The notes beneath the pieces are model-generated. The model was not told the origin of the DNA and ran no database searches. It worked only from the letters and a program-made list of their open reading frames with translations. DNA of 64,000 bases from assembly GCF_030323025.1 (NCBI RefSeq), contig NZ_CP097329.1:62001-126000 (forward strand), read 5' to 3'. The position numbers and the translations under genes are program-made. Shown here piece after piece: positions 19,262-28,029 of this stretch. This stretch comes from Pseudanabaena mucicola str. Chao 1806. GTDB lineage: Bacteria > Cyanobacteriota > Cyanobacteriia > Pseudanabaenales > Pseudanabaenaceae. Each line of letters starts with the position of its first letter. Within the stretch, counting starts at the first letter, position 1.

Positions 19262-20323
19262 ATGCCCCAAACAATTTCCTTCAAACTCTCAGACCTTGCG
19301 GCAGAATTTGCCGCGACTCTTCCCGACTGCCGCTTTGAATCTGATGGCGATGATCCTGTAATCTCAGGAGTTGCGGCGATCGATAAGGCGCAATCTGGCG
19401 AAATTACCTTTGTATCTTCATCGAAGTTTGTGGCGCGTCTCAAGGATACCCAAGCCAGTGCCGTCATTCTCGATCCGAAAACACCATCGCCTCTTCCCTG
19501 CATCCGTACTGCCCATCCAAGGATTCTCTTCGCGAAGGTTCTCGAAAAGTTCTATCAACCGCCCACTCCGCCCATTGGTATCCATCCCACTGCATTTTTG
19601 GGTGAAGATGTGGAGCTAGGGACTAATGTGGCGATCGCCCCCTATGTGGTGATTAGCGATCGCGTCAAAATTGGCGATAACGTCACGATTTATCCCCATG
19701 TCACAATTTATAACGATGTGGAAATCGGCGCAAATACGACGATTCACGCTAACTGTGTGATTGGCGATCGCACCCAGATCGGCGCAAATTGTCTATTCCA
19801 TCCCAGCACTGTACTTGGCGGCGATGGCTTTGGCTTTGAGATCTCCTCCAATGGCACATGGTACAAAGTGCCGCAAATTGGTCATGTGATTATCGAAGAT
19901 CATGTGGAACTAGGATGTTCCTGTGCCGTTGACCGTCCTGCGGTGGGCGTTACGGTCATTCGCAAAGGTTCTAAACTCGATAACTTCGTGCAGATTGGTC
20001 ATGGTGTAGAAGTGGGAGCGCATTCCGTTTTAGCTTCACAAGTGGGCTTAGCAGGTGGTGTCACCCTCGGTCATCATGTGGTAATGGCGGGACAGGTCGG
20101 TGCAGCTAATCACATTCACATTGGCGATGGTGCAATTATCGGCGCAAAGTCAGGCATTCCCAGTGATGTTCCCGCAGGTGTGACGGTGATGGGCTATCCC
20201 GTAGTTCCTGAAAAGGATTGGAAGCGAATTGTGATCTCTGAGCGACAACTTCCAGATTTGCTGCATACAGTTCGCAAATTAGAAAAGAGAATTGCTGAAC
20301 TAGAAGCAAAGCTTTCCCAATAA
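19262..20323 (+). CDS. lpxD: UDP-3-O-acylglucosamine N-acyltransferase LpxD
   Basis: LpxD adds the second acyl chain to UDP-acylglucosamine in lipid A synthesis. The N-terminal uridine-binding domain covers about residues 1-100 (SGVAAIDKAQSGEITFVSS). A left-handed beta helix follows, built of hexapeptide repeats such as IGDNVTIYPHVTIYNDVEIG. The catalytic His sits in LDNFVQIGHGVEVG, and the conserved IEDHVELGCSCAVDR precedes it. A short C-terminal helix closes the chain. I chose the ATG at 19262 (MPQTISFKLSDLA); the open frame extends upstream to 19202, but those codons overlap the tandem repeat. The gene is codon-normal, with HIP1 octamers, so it is native to this or a related genome although it now lies inside the IS-bounded block. 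Confidence 0.93.
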   Translation: MPQTISFKLSDLAAEFAATLPDCRFESDGDDPVISGVAAIDKAQSGEITFVSSSKFVARLKDTQASAVILDPKTPSPLPCIRTAHPRILFAKVLEKFYQPPTPPIGIHPTAFLGEDVELGTNVAIAPYVVISDRVKIGDNVTIYPHVTIYNDVEIGANTTIHANCVIGDRTQIGANCLFHPSTVLGGDGFGFEISSNGTWYKVPQIGHVIIEDHVELGCSCAVDRPAVGVTVIRKGSKLDNFVQIGHGVEVGAHSVLASQVGLAGGVTLGHHVVMAGQVGAANHIHIGDGAIIGAKSGIPSDVPAGVTVMGYPVVPEKDWKRIVISERQLPDLLHTVRKLEKRIAELEAKLSQ

Positions 20324-20368
20324 GAAAGCACCGAGCAATTACAGCAATGTAAGTTTTGCTTAAAGCTC

Positions 20369-20409
20369 AAAATTAAAGCGGTGGCGCAAAGCGCCGCCAC
20401 TTTAATTTT
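20369..20409. repeat. Palindrome (19-bp arms) downstream of lpxD
   Basis: Arms at 20369-20387 and 20391-20409 around AAA pair except for two G-T type positions. The outer AAAATTAAAG/CTTTAATTTT is shared with the palindrome at 22746-22786. It could act as the lpxD terminator and belongs to a dispersed repeat class. Confidence 0.75.
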
Positions 20410-20427
20410 GGGCTTTGTGTCTCTATC

Positions 20428-21479
20428 CTGATTGACTGACAAAAGTAGCAAGAGAAGTAGCAAGAAAGTATACAGAGATTGAATTTGAGTAAAAAAGAGG
20501 CGTATGCTGTTTTTTGAAGAAAAAGGAGCATAGGACAAATGCCCCAAAACGCCTCACGAATCTATAATGAACTAACAAAATTCGGGAGTCAATACAGTGA
20601 CTGGTCAGATGTGCGCCATTTAGGAGTAATGGTATGGATGATGGTAGGAATGATCGCTACAGGGAGTGTAAATTTAACGAAATGGCTAAGCCACATCAAC
20701 ACCAAAGCATTAATTGCCCAAAGTACCCAAAGGCAACTGTCAAGATGGCTAAATAATCCAAGGATCAATCCCGCCAAGCTGTACAGTCCAGTGATCAAAG
20801 AGTTATTGTCAAACTGGAAAGAGCGAGAAATCTATCTAAGCTTTGATACGAGCCAACTGTGGAAAAAATACTGCATCATTCGATTGTGTGTAGTGCATCG
20901 GGGAAGAGCTTTGCCCCTATGTTGGCGTGTCATCGAACATCGCAGTAGCAGTGTGGAGATGAGTAGCTATCGGGACATGTTTCAACGAGCATCGAAACTG
21001 TTACCCGTGAATGTCAAAGTGATTTTATTAGCCGACCGAGGATTTGCTAATCCAGACTTTCTGGGAGTATGGGCTTAGGTTCGATATTGAGGAAAACTTC
21101 TTGGATGACAAATCCAATGGCTTTGACTTGGAATCTTCGCGTTTACGTTCGGCTCCTGCTATTTCCCGCCTTTGTTTTGTTGTTGCTATGACCACTTTGT
21201 TTCTGACTGCCCAAGGGCTAGCGGTTGCTGATTCTGGCTATCGTCGTTTGGTTGATCCTCATTGGTTTCGTGGGCTTAGTTATCTTAAAATTGGCTGGAA
21301 CTGGATTCACACTGCTCTTACTAAAAACTGGACTTTTTTCCCTTCTGAACCTTTTACTTCTTATCTTGACTCTGAGCCTGCTATGGCTTCTCATCGAAAA
21401 CATCTCCAGAAATTCTTCCGTATTGAGTTCTATGCTTCTATTCTCGACTACTCTTCCTAGACTTTTGTCAGTCAATCAG
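20428..21479 (+). mobile_element. IS4-family copy D, defective (1052 bp)
   Basis: Both terminal repeats are present. It carries the same 260-bp internal deletion as copy B plus a 12-bp tandem duplication near the left end (AGTAGCAAGAGA). The left flank (GTCTCTATC) and right flank (ATAAATTAC) differ, so it has no target duplication of its own; the right flank matches the left flank of copy B. Confidence 0.95.
20539..21460 (+). pseudogene. Degenerate IS4-family transposase (copy D)
   Basis: The first 179-residue frame runs normally through the SFDTSQ and LADRGF aspartates, then shifts at the 260-bp deletion and stops (NPDFLGVWA). The C-terminal part, with YGLRFDIEENFLDDK, continues in another frame to 21460. 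One coding change, CLQ for CRQ near the end, separates it from the other copies. It lacks the early stop of copy B, so it could make a long N-terminal peptide but not an active enzyme. Confidence 0.93.
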
Positions 21480-22574
21480 ATAAATTACTGTCGCAGTTGC
21501 ATTTGGAATTTCTGATTTTTTCAGTTTGGTATTGATTTTTCCCAATCCTCTCATCGTGCCAATCCACAATTGCCGATCGCTAATGAGTAAATTGAGGACA
21601 GAACTATGGGGGAGGTTATTGATGAATGATTTAATTTCGCCATTGTAAGTATTGACAAGTACCAAACCATCCCTCATGCCAATCCACAATTCCCCAGTTT
21701 GATCACTAGCTAGAGCTACAATATCGCGACCTGTCACAGTGTTAATTCGCGCGATCGCTTTATTCGTTTTAGGATTAATTTCGATCACATTACGTGGTGT
21801 TCCTGCCCAAATTGTTCCCGATGGATCAATAGCTAGAGCCTGCACTATCTGTCCTGATACAAAGGGAATTCGTGCAGTAATTTTCGCTGTGCCAGGATTA
21901 ATCTTAAGCAATCCGTTTAATGTCCCGACCCAAATATTGCCAGCATTATCAATTTGCATCACATTAGCGGCTGTCCCAGGAATATTCGGCAATCGAGCAT
22001 AGGTCTCAGCATTGTAAGGGCTGATGCGGGTAATGTCTTGATCGGTTCCTACCCAAATAAATCCTGCCCGATCCATAGCGAGACTCAAAATACGACTAGA
22101 GGATAGTTGGATCGCAATATTTTCAATTTTACCTGAGCTAGGGCTGATTTGATATAGTCCTGAAGTTGTGCCAACCCAAAAGAAGCCCCTATTGTCTTCA
22201 AGTAAGGCTGTAACGGTGGAATTAGGTAAGGATATTGAAGAGATTGCTTTCCCTGTAAGTTGATCAATTTGAATTAAACCTTGCCAAGTACCGAGCCAAA
22301 GGCGATCGCGACTATCCAATAATGTTGCACTAATCCGACTATCAAAATTGGATGATGGTCTGACGGCAACTAGTTCCCTGCGGTCTCCTGTAGTTGCCTT
22401 ATGCAGAGTTATTGAGGAGTTAATATTGATAGCTTCGACCTTATTGATATTGAGTTCATAGCTAATCACAAATAAGCTGGCTATATTAGCTGTTATAGCT
22501 AATGTAGCTTTAGAGATCGCCTTTGAAGCATTTAATTGTGACATTTGGGTAGCTGCAAACATCTTGACCATCAT
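21468..22574 (-). CDS. Beta-propeller protein (two-component-regulator-propeller-like), 3' end altered by IS insertion
   Basis: A protein of about 368 residues made of some seven repeats of about 42 residues, each ending in a motif like WIGTxxGLxxI (LWLGTWQGLIQI, FWVGTTSGLYQI, IWVGTLNGLLKI, LWIGMRDGLVLV, LWIGTMRGLGKI). This is the propeller found in the sensor half of hybrid regulators. A hydrophobic segment at about residues 20-45 (ATLAITANIASLFVISYEL) suggests a membrane anchor or signal. The last three residues (LID) and the stop come from the IS end. Joined to the sequence left of 12941, the ancestral end would be VIYTIQK followed by TAG at 12917-12919. No output domain is present. Function unknown. 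Confidence 0.85.
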   Translation of the reverse strand: MMVKMFAATQMSQLNASKAISKATLAITANIASLFVISYELNINKVEAININSSITLHKATTGDRRELVAVRPSSNFDSRISATLLDSRDRLWLGTWQGLIQIDQLTGKAISSISLPNSTVTALLEDNRGFFWVGTTSGLYQISPSSGKIENIAIQLSSSRILSLAMDRAGFIWVGTDQDITRISPYNAETYARLPNIPGTAANVMQIDNAGNIWVGTLNGLLKINPGTAKITARIPFVSGQIVQALAIDPSGTIWAGTPRNVIEINPKTNKAIARINTVTGRDIVALASDQTGELWIGMRDGLVLVNTYNGEIKSFINNLPHSSVLNLLISDRQLWIGTMRGLGKINTKLKKSEIPNATATVIYLID

Positions 22575-22745
22575 CTTTAGACGCGAGACTGCGGTATAAA
22601 ACTCTTTTTGGCGTCAAATGTTAACACAAGAAGTTGTGATTAATGCATCCAAATTAGTAGAAATTGCTAGATTGTGTCATTTTAAACTTGAACCAGTAGA
22701 AAAAGCTATTCAGATCATCAACTAGAATCAGTAAATCGTAAGCCT

Positions 22746-22786
22746 AAAATTAAAGGGAAGGCGCAACGCGCCTTCTCTTTAATTTT
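22746..22786 (-). terminator. Hairpin overlapping the 3' end of the FecR-like gene
   Basis: Inverted arms of about 18 bp centred on GCGCAACGCGC, with outer AAAATTAAAG/CTTTAATTTT. The hairpin includes the stop codon of the leftward gene and is followed by a T-rich tract. It is probably a terminator recruited from a dispersed palindrome class, compare 20369-20409. Confidence 0.7.
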
Positions 22787-23915
22787 TTGGCTTAGGAGTG
22801 GTTGGTTGTGTTTGAGGTGCAGGAATTTCAGGCTGCACAGGTTGTGGTGGTGGCTCTAAAGGTGCTGGCTGTGGGGCAGGCTCTACAGGCTTGGGCAAAG
22901 GATTCGTGGTGATTGGCATAGGCTGAGTTGTAGTTGATGGTGTCGTAGGTGCAGTATTCGCTACAGAAGAAGGATCAGAGGTTGGTTTACTTGTGGTTAC
23001 TGTCTCAGAAGGTTTAGTGATGGGCGGATCGTCACGTCTGCGTTCAACTGGTTCATCGCGGCGATCCCTGTTGGCAGTACCTGAGGTATAGGTGATTTTA
23101 GCCCTATTAGAGACACTAGGCTTATTCGGTAAATCCGAACGACGGAACTGGATTGTACTAGCCTCCTTAACCGTTGCTGTAACCCCAAATTCCGATGTAA
23201 TTTGAGGCAAACTGGCAAGCTGAGTACTAAATCCAAAAATCAAAGAATTATTAGCAATTTTTTTATCAATACTGTCCTTGTCAATGCGCTTGGGAGCAGT
23301 AGCTTTGCCGTCAGCTTTAATTCTAATTTCTTCACCTTTGCCAAGGGTGACGATTTCAGAGGTACTTTTAAGTAAAACGGTAAGATTGCCATCAAGGGAA
23401 ATGATCCGTCGATCTTCCGATGCTTTCGCAGGAATTTCTAGGTATATCGTGCCATCATTGCTCGATATTTCACCAAAAGAAGTTTTTATTTGAGCAGGAG
23501 ATTTACTATCCTTGGCAGCCCATGCCACCAGCCGACCTGATTCAATTTCCACTTGATTTTGAGGTCTAAGGATAAGATTGGCCGCCCCCCCTATGCGAAA
23601 AATTGTCCCATTCCTCAACGTGATCTGGGCTGTTGAAGACTCATCAGTGCTCACACTTTCATTTACCTTCAGAGCTACTCCTACGGTAGCAGGTCTGGCG
23701 GTTGTGGAGTTAACATACTTAACTCGAACTGGATAGCTACGAATTTCGCTAATTTCAGCGATCGCCTCAGTTGGTAGAACCTCTGAGCTAAATGGTTTTT
23801 CGGGCTGACTGATCGAACAACTAGGCAGCATTGTGCCTAGTATAAATAAGACCAGAAGAGGTACATAATGTTTACAAAAGTACCTAGAAATTTTGAGTAA
23901 CTGCCAACGCTGCAT
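22779..23915 (-). CDS. FecR-domain lipoprotein with proline-rich tail
   Basis: The N terminus has a hydrophobic stretch ending in LPSC (about residue 32), a lipobox-like site, so the protein is probably anchored as a lipoprotein. Residues about 60-200 form a FecR-like domain (STAQITLRNGTIFRIGGAANLILRP then SSNDGTIYLEIPAK), the beta-sandwich seen in iron-dicitrate regulators and many cyanobacterial envelope proteins. From about residue 280 the chain is Pro/Thr/Gln-rich, with charged RRD clusters, typical of a cell-wall-spanning spacer. No partner sigma factor or transporter gene lies nearby, so a structural or signalling role cannot be decided. Confidence 0.82.
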   Translation of the reverse strand: MQRWQLLKISRYFCKHYVPLLVLFILGTMLPSCSISQPEKPFSSEVLPTEAIAEISEIRSYPVRVKYVNSTTARPATVGVALKVNESVSTDESSTAQITLRNGTIFRIGGAANLILRPQNQVEIESGRLVAWAAKDSKSPAQIKTSFGEISSNDGTIYLEIPAKASEDRRIISLDGNLTVLLKSTSEIVTLGKGEEIRIKADGKATAPKRIDKDSIDKKIANNSLIFGFSTQLASLPQITSEFGVTATVKEASTIQFRRSDLPNKPSVSNRAKITYTSGTANRDRRDEPVERRRDDPPITKPSETVTTSKPTSDPSSVANTAPTTPSTTTQPMPITTNPLPKPVEPAPQPAPLEPPPQPVQPEIPAPQTQPTTPKPKN

Positions 23916-24131
23916 CGTAAATTTTTTGTAGAGTCTACAAAGCCAGTTTTTTCGCTATACTAGGAAGTCTGGTTAAAACCATAAATCCTAATGTATCTAT
24001 ATTAGGTCTAACATTGTTGTTTGACCATAGTTAGCCGCAATTCTCATTATTATCTATGACGGATTGTACCTAAGGGTGCACACCCCTATAGATGTAAATC
24101 TATCTTTAAAACGAGTAAGAGTCAAAAGCAC

Positions 24132-24593
24132 ATGGCAAAGAGTAATTTGCAGGTCATGCTGACCAAAAATGTTACAAAATTAGGTAAACTCGGCGACTTA
24201 GTAGCTGTAAAGCCTGGTTATGCTCAAAACTTCCTCATACCTCAAGGTTTAGCTATTCGCGCAACCGCAGGTGTTGTCAAAGAAGTTGAAAGACGCAAAG
24301 AAGTTGAGCGTCAACGTTTAATCGCTATTCGCGAAGAAGCTGAAAGCCGTAAGACTGCCCTTGCAACTATTGGCGGTTTTATTATTAAGAAAAAAGTTGG
24401 TGAAGGGAATGCAATTTTCGGGACGGTCACCGATCGCGAAGTTGCTCAATTGATTACTGCAAAGTCGCTACTAGAAATCGATCACCGCGACATTACAATT
24501 CCTGAAATTAATCAAACAGGTAATTACGAAGTTTCGATTAAGCTTCATGCTGAAGTTACGGCAACCATTAAAATCCAAGTTGTCCCTGAATAA
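24132..24593 (+). CDS. rplI: 50S ribosomal protein L9
   Basis: L9 binds 23S rRNA and extends from the large subunit. The N-terminal domain (LTKNVTKLGKLGDLVAVKPGYAQNFLIPQGLA) is a textbook match. A long central helix rich in Lys and Glu (about 45-75) connects to the C-terminal RNA-binding domain. The length of 153 residues is normal. The upstream ATTGTACCTAAGGGTGCACACC region probably holds the promoter. Confidence 0.97.
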   Translation: MAKSNLQVMLTKNVTKLGKLGDLVAVKPGYAQNFLIPQGLAIRATAGVVKEVERRKEVERQRLIAIREEAESRKTALATIGGFIIKKKVGEGNAIFGTVTDREVAQLITAKSLLEIDHRDITIPEINQTGNYEVSIKLHAEVTATIKIQVVPE

Positions 24594-24632
24594 AAATCTG
24601 AAGACATTGCAAAGCAACGCTTTTGTGAAATA

Positions 24633-24650
24633 AGGGGCTTAAGCCCCTTG
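24633..24650. terminator. Bidirectional terminator between rplI and pdxA
   Basis: Perfect palindrome AAGGGGCTTAAGCCCCTT, followed by TGTTTGTTTTTA on the plus strand. It overlaps the last codons of the convergent pdxA. Confidence 0.75.
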
Positions 24651-25712
24651 TTTGTTTTTATGTCTGATTTGTGCTAGTTCGATCGCGAGGGTAATTGCCT
24701 CAATCGTACTAGCGGGATCAGCGATCCCCTTGCCTGCAATATCAAAGGCAGTCCCATGATCGGGTGAAGTTCGCACAAAGGGTAATCCAATTGTCGTATT
24801 CACGGCTCGGTCAAAAGCTAAAAGCTTTACTGGGATTAACCCTTGATCGTGATACATAGCAAGATATGCATCGTAGCCAAGCCCAACCTGAGCGCGATCG
24901 CGCCAAGCTTTGGCAGGATTGACCCACATCGTGTCGGGTGGGATCGGATTAGAGATTTGGACATTAGGGTGTTGTTGGCGATAGCGATCAATTAATGGTT
25001 GTAACCACTCACACTCTTCGATCCCCAGTTGTCCCTGTTCACCACTGTGGGGATTGATCCCCGCGATCGCAATCCTTGGATCTGAGATCCCAAAGTCCAG
25101 CAATAATGATCGGCGTAATAATTCTAATTTTTGCTCGATCAGTGTAGGTGTAAGCTGTCGAGTAACTTCCCTCAAAGGAATATGTACCGTCGCTAGCAAA
25201 GCTCGCAAAACCCAGTCCGTATGTGGTGATTTGCCAACAAATAGCATTCCAAAATCATCGATATGACTACGCTCAGCCAATAACTCAGTTTGCCCTGCAT
25301 AGTTATGTCCTGCTTGTTTCCAAGCTGATTTGGCAATTGGTGCAGTGACGATCGCATCGAATTTACCCGCTAGGGTTTGGGCGATCGCCTCATCTAAGTA
25401 GGCAAAACTTGCTGCCCCACTTTTACGATTCCCAAATCCTAGTGTAATTTCCCCATCACTGCGGATATCAAATACCTTTAGGTCAGCAGGATCAGCAATT
25501 TGGATATTGGTAGTTTTTAAATTTTTTAGTAATTGATAATTTTCCTCAAGATATCGTTGATCGCCAAAGATGGTGAACTCAGCATCTAGAGTTAGTAAAT
25601 TGTCATCGGCAAGAGATTTTAGAATGATTTCCGTTCCTATTCCTGCGGGATCCCCTATAGTGAGAGCTATTCGAGGTTTAGATTGCCAAGATGAATGCTG
25701 CAGAATGTTCAT
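24639..25712 (-). CDS. pdxA: 4-hydroxythreonine-4-phosphate dehydrogenase PdxA
   Basis: PdxA oxidises 4-phosphohydroxy-L-threonine in pyridoxal phosphate synthesis. The family start IALTIGDPAGIGTEIILK is clear. Metal-binding histidines are visible in ATVHIPLREV, GINPHSGEQGQLG and MYHDQGLIPVK. The C-terminal FVRTSPDHGTAFDIAGKG is also diagnostic. Length 357 is slightly longer than the E. coli enzyme. It is divergent from dnaA, 76 bases away, so the two share a short promoter region. Confidence 0.97.
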   Translation of the reverse strand: MNILQHSSWQSKPRIALTIGDPAGIGTEIILKSLADDNLLTLDAEFTIFGDQRYLEENYQLLKNLKTTNIQIADPADLKVFDIRSDGEITLGFGNRKSGAASFAYLDEAIAQTLAGKFDAIVTAPIAKSAWKQAGHNYAGQTELLAERSHIDDFGMLFVGKSPHTDWVLRALLATVHIPLREVTRQLTPTLIEQKLELLRRSLLLDFGISDPRIAIAGINPHSGEQGQLGIEECEWLQPLIDRYRQQHPNVQISNPIPPDTMWVNPAKAWRDRAQVGLGYDAYLAMYHDQGLIPVKLLAFDRAVNTTIGLPFVRTSPDHGTAFDIAGKGIADPASTIEAITLAIELAQIRHKNKQGA

Positions 25713-25788
25713 TTAAGTAATTCTCCAAAAATTTAGTACACACGATAAGATCGTAATTCGCTGTTAGCCCTCTTGACCACCACCAACA

Positions 25789-27252
25789 ATGTCTGTTGAT
25801 ATTTCCTTAGAAACCCTCTGGAATCAAGTCCTTGAACTTCTTGAAAGCCAACTGAGCCGCCCTACCTACGAAGGATGGATTAAGACTGTTGTGGCTGACG
25901 AGTTGACAGCCGATCGCTTAACGATTCGTACCCCATCACTTTTTGCTAAGAATTGGTTACATAAATATTATTTTCAAAACATTACCGATGCTGTTACCGA
26001 AATTTTAGGTTATCCTGTCGAAGTTTATATTGTGGCGGCTCCCAGTGGCGAATCTCCCAATAGTCAACCTGATGAGGATCCTAATGAAAGCGAAGGTAGT
26101 CAAGAGGGACTTTTTGAAACAGCGATCGCCAATGAGTCTGTGCAGGCAATGGCTGCTTCTCTCCCCTCTACGAATGTACAAAGCGACCTTCAGGTTGAGA
26201 ATGGCCATAGTTCTCCAAGGCATAACAATCTCAATCCTAAGTACAATTTCAATCGTTTTGTGGTTGGAGCAACCAATCGGATGGCTCATGCCGCCGCGTT
26301 AGCGGTTTCAGAGTCCCCAGGACGTGAATTTAATCCTTTATTTCTCTGCGGTGGTGTGGGCTTAGGCAAAACTCACCTGATGCAAGCGATCGCCCATTAC
26401 CATCTGGAAATCGAACCGAGGGCTCGCATAGCCTATGTGTCCACAGAGCAATTCACTAATGACCTGATTGCCGCAATTCGCAAGGATAGTATGCAGAGGT
26501 TTCGGGAGTTATACCGCGAGATCGATATGCTGATTGTTGATGATATTCAATTCATCGAGGGCAAGGAATATACCCAAGAGGAATTTTTCCATACATTTAA
26601 TACCCTCTATGAAGCAGGTAAACAAATTGTGCTGGCAAGCGATCGCCCACCTGCTCAGATTCCTCGTTTACAAGAGCGTTTATGTTCGCGATTCTCGATG
26701 GGGTTAATTGCCGATATTCAGGTTCCTGATTTAGAAACCCGTATGGCAATTTTGCAGAAAAAAGCTGAATACGATAATCTCAAAATTCCTGCTGATGTAC
26801 TACATTACATTGCTGCTAGCTATACCTCTAATATCCGCGAATTGGAGGGAGCTTTAGTCAGAACCGTTGCCTATATTTCCATTTCAGGCTTGCCAATGAC
26901 GGTAGAAAATGTTGCGCCCGTTCTCAATCCTCCCAAGGAGCCTGTAGAAGTCTCCGCCGAGATGGTTTTGAGTGTGGTGACGGAAATGCTAAATATTGAT
27001 CTCGCTGATCTCTTAGGTAATTCCCGTCGCCGTGAAATTAGTCAAGCGCGTCAATATGTGATGTACTTAATGCGTCAACATACTAATCTAAGCCTTCCCA
27101 AAATCGGTGAAGCTGTCGGTGGTAAAGACCATACAACCGTGATGTATAGCTGCGAAAAGGTGGCGCAATTACAATCTACCGATGGCGATATTGCCCAGTT
27201 GTTGCGGCAGTTAAGCGATCGCATTTACTTCATAGCCCAATCTAAAAATTAA
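25789..27252 (+). CDS. dnaA: Chromosomal replication initiator DnaA
   Basis: DnaA binds origin DNA and melts it in an ATP-dependent way. Domain I (about 1-80) has the usual [22 protein letters not shown]. Domain II (about 85-140) is a variable acidic linker. Domain III is the AAA+ ATPase, starting [22 protein letters not shown], with Walker [10 protein letters not shown] and Walker [10 protein letters not shown]. Domain IV carries the DnaA signature [16 protein letters not shown]. No cluster of consensus DnaA boxes was seen around the gene, in line with the unconventional or loosely used origins of many cyanobacteria. Confidence 0.98.
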   Translation: MSVDISLETLWNQVLELLESQLSRPTYEGWIKTVVADELTADRLTIRTPSLFAKNWLHKYYFQNITDAVTEILGYPVEVYIVAAPSGESPNSQPDEDPNESEGSQEGLFETAIANESVQAMAASLPSTNVQSDLQVENGHSSPRHNNLNPKYNFNRFVVGATNRMAHAAALAVSESPGREFNPLFLCGGVGLGKTHLMQAIAHYHLEIEPRARIAYVSTEQFTNDLIAAIRKDSMQRFRELYREIDMLIVDDIQFIEGKEYTQEEFFHTFNTLYEAGKQIVLASDRPPAQIPRLQERLCSRFSMGLIADIQVPDLETRMAILQKKAEYDNLKIPADVLHYIAASYTSNIRELEGALVRTVAYISISGLPMTVENVAPVLNPPKEPVEVSAEMVLSVVTEMLNIDLADLLGNSRRREISQARQYVMYLMRQHTNLSLPKIGEAVGGKDHTTVMYSCEKVAQLQSTDGDIAQLLRQLSDRIYFIAQSKN

Positions 27253-27253
27253 T

Positions 27254-27775
27254 ATGTCTTCTCTCCCCGTCGGCTTTCCCGCACCCACACCTAATGGCAT
27301 CATCGAAGTCAAGCAATATCCTGCCTATCGCTCAGGGACATATACCTATGAGGGTAATCTGCGTGAAGCAACTGGTTATGCTTTCAATCCACTATTTCGG
27401 CATATCAGTAGTAACAATATTGCGATGACCACGCCTGTAGAAGCTCGCTATCCCAGTGAGACCATCGATCAGCCAGTGCAAAGGGGCAAAGCAAAAGTAT
27501 CTTTTCTATACAACAATAATGGTATTAGTCCCCAACAAATATCGCCAGATATTCAAGTGGAAGATCATCCGCCGATGTTGGTGGTGAGTTTGGGTGTGCA
27601 GGGAGCCTATGGTTATGAGAGCTATCAAGGACATATTGCTAAGTTAAAGGAATGGCTAGCCCATCATTCCGAATATGCGATCGCAGGGGAACCAAGGGAA
27701 TTTCTCTATGATTCTCCCTATACGCCAGCACCACTCAAGCGCCGCGAAGTCCAAATTCCCATTCGCTGCATTTAA
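27254..27775 (+). CDS. SOUL family heme-binding protein
   Basis: A 173-residue protein that starts one base after the dnaA stop, so translation is probably coupled. The SOUL fold is recognised from IIEVKQYPAYRSGTYTYEG, AFNPLFRHISSNNIAMTTPVEARY and the C-terminal VQIPIRCI. Family members bind heme or related tetrapyrroles. In plants, algae and cyanobacteria they are linked to tetrapyrrole traffic, but the role here is not known. Confidence 0.88.
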   Translation: MSSLPVGFPAPTPNGIIEVKQYPAYRSGTYTYEGNLREATGYAFNPLFRHISSNNIAMTTPVEARYPSETIDQPVQRGKAKVSFLYNNNGISPQQISPDIQVEDHPPMLVVSLGVQGAYGYESYQGHIAKLKEWLAHHSEYAIAGEPREFLYDSPYTPAPLKRREVQIPIRCI

Positions 27776-27826
27776 AATAATAGGACTTACGCAAGCCTAA
27801 CTCTTAAATACGTTACATCAAGATAC

Positions 27827-28013
27827 TTAGCTTCCCCAAATATAGATGGAACCATTTTCCATTTTAAAAATTCTCGCACTTTCACCATTGGTATCTTCTT
27901 CGCCACGCTGTTGGTAGACTAGACCACCACGCTCATCGGTATATAAGTAGCTCAACTTAGGACGAACTTCTCACGGAGTACACCGACATGATCCAAAACT
28001 AACCAATCGTTTG
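27827..28013 (-). pseudogene. Remnant of an unidentified gene (C-terminal part, frameshifted)
   Basis: Reading leftward, codons give IVRIANDWLVLDHVGVLREKF; a +1 shift then gives LSYLYTDERGGLVYQQRGEE and on to IFKMENGSIYIWGS and TAA. Both stretches look like real protein, which non-coding DNA rarely does, but no start codon or long frame remains. The family is not recognised. The 3' neighbourhood contains solo MITE-end sequence (TAGGACTTACGCAA at 27781) and a repeat (27944-27959), which may have helped to break the gene. Confidence 0.5.
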
Positions 28014-28029
28014 CAATGCGAACAATTGA

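Larger units (their letters stand above)
12941..21479 (+). mobile_element. Putative 8.5-kb IS-bounded composite transposon
   Basis: The block begins with IS copy B and ends with IS copy D in the same orientation. The base pairs just outside both outer ends are the same 9-mer, ATAAATTAC (12932-12940 and 21480-21488), the duplication length made by this IS family. The inner flanks (ACCTGCAAC after B, GTCTCTATC before D) do not match each other or the outer ones. This is what transposition of the whole B-to-D unit would leave. Recombination of an IS-carrying circle into a resident IS at this site is the alternative. Cargo: four exported-protein genes, IS copy C and lpxD. Removing the block restores a plausible 3' end to the beta-propeller gene. 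Confidence 0.8.

Noticed and set aside
3385-21479. Inversion between IS copy A and the rightward copies as the cause of mismatched flanks
   Set aside because: Copies A and C each keep matching 9-bp duplications, so neither took part in such an exchange.
22618-22724. Short rightward frame of about 35 codons (TQEVVINASKLVEIARLCHF) between the propeller and FecR-like genes
   Set aside because: Composition is protein-like, perhaps a gene relic, but it is too short and has no ribosome-binding site or recognised family.
25713-25788. Possible replication origin next to dnaA
   Set aside because: Only 76 bp between pdxA and dnaA, with no DnaA-box cluster or AT-rich unwinding element seen.
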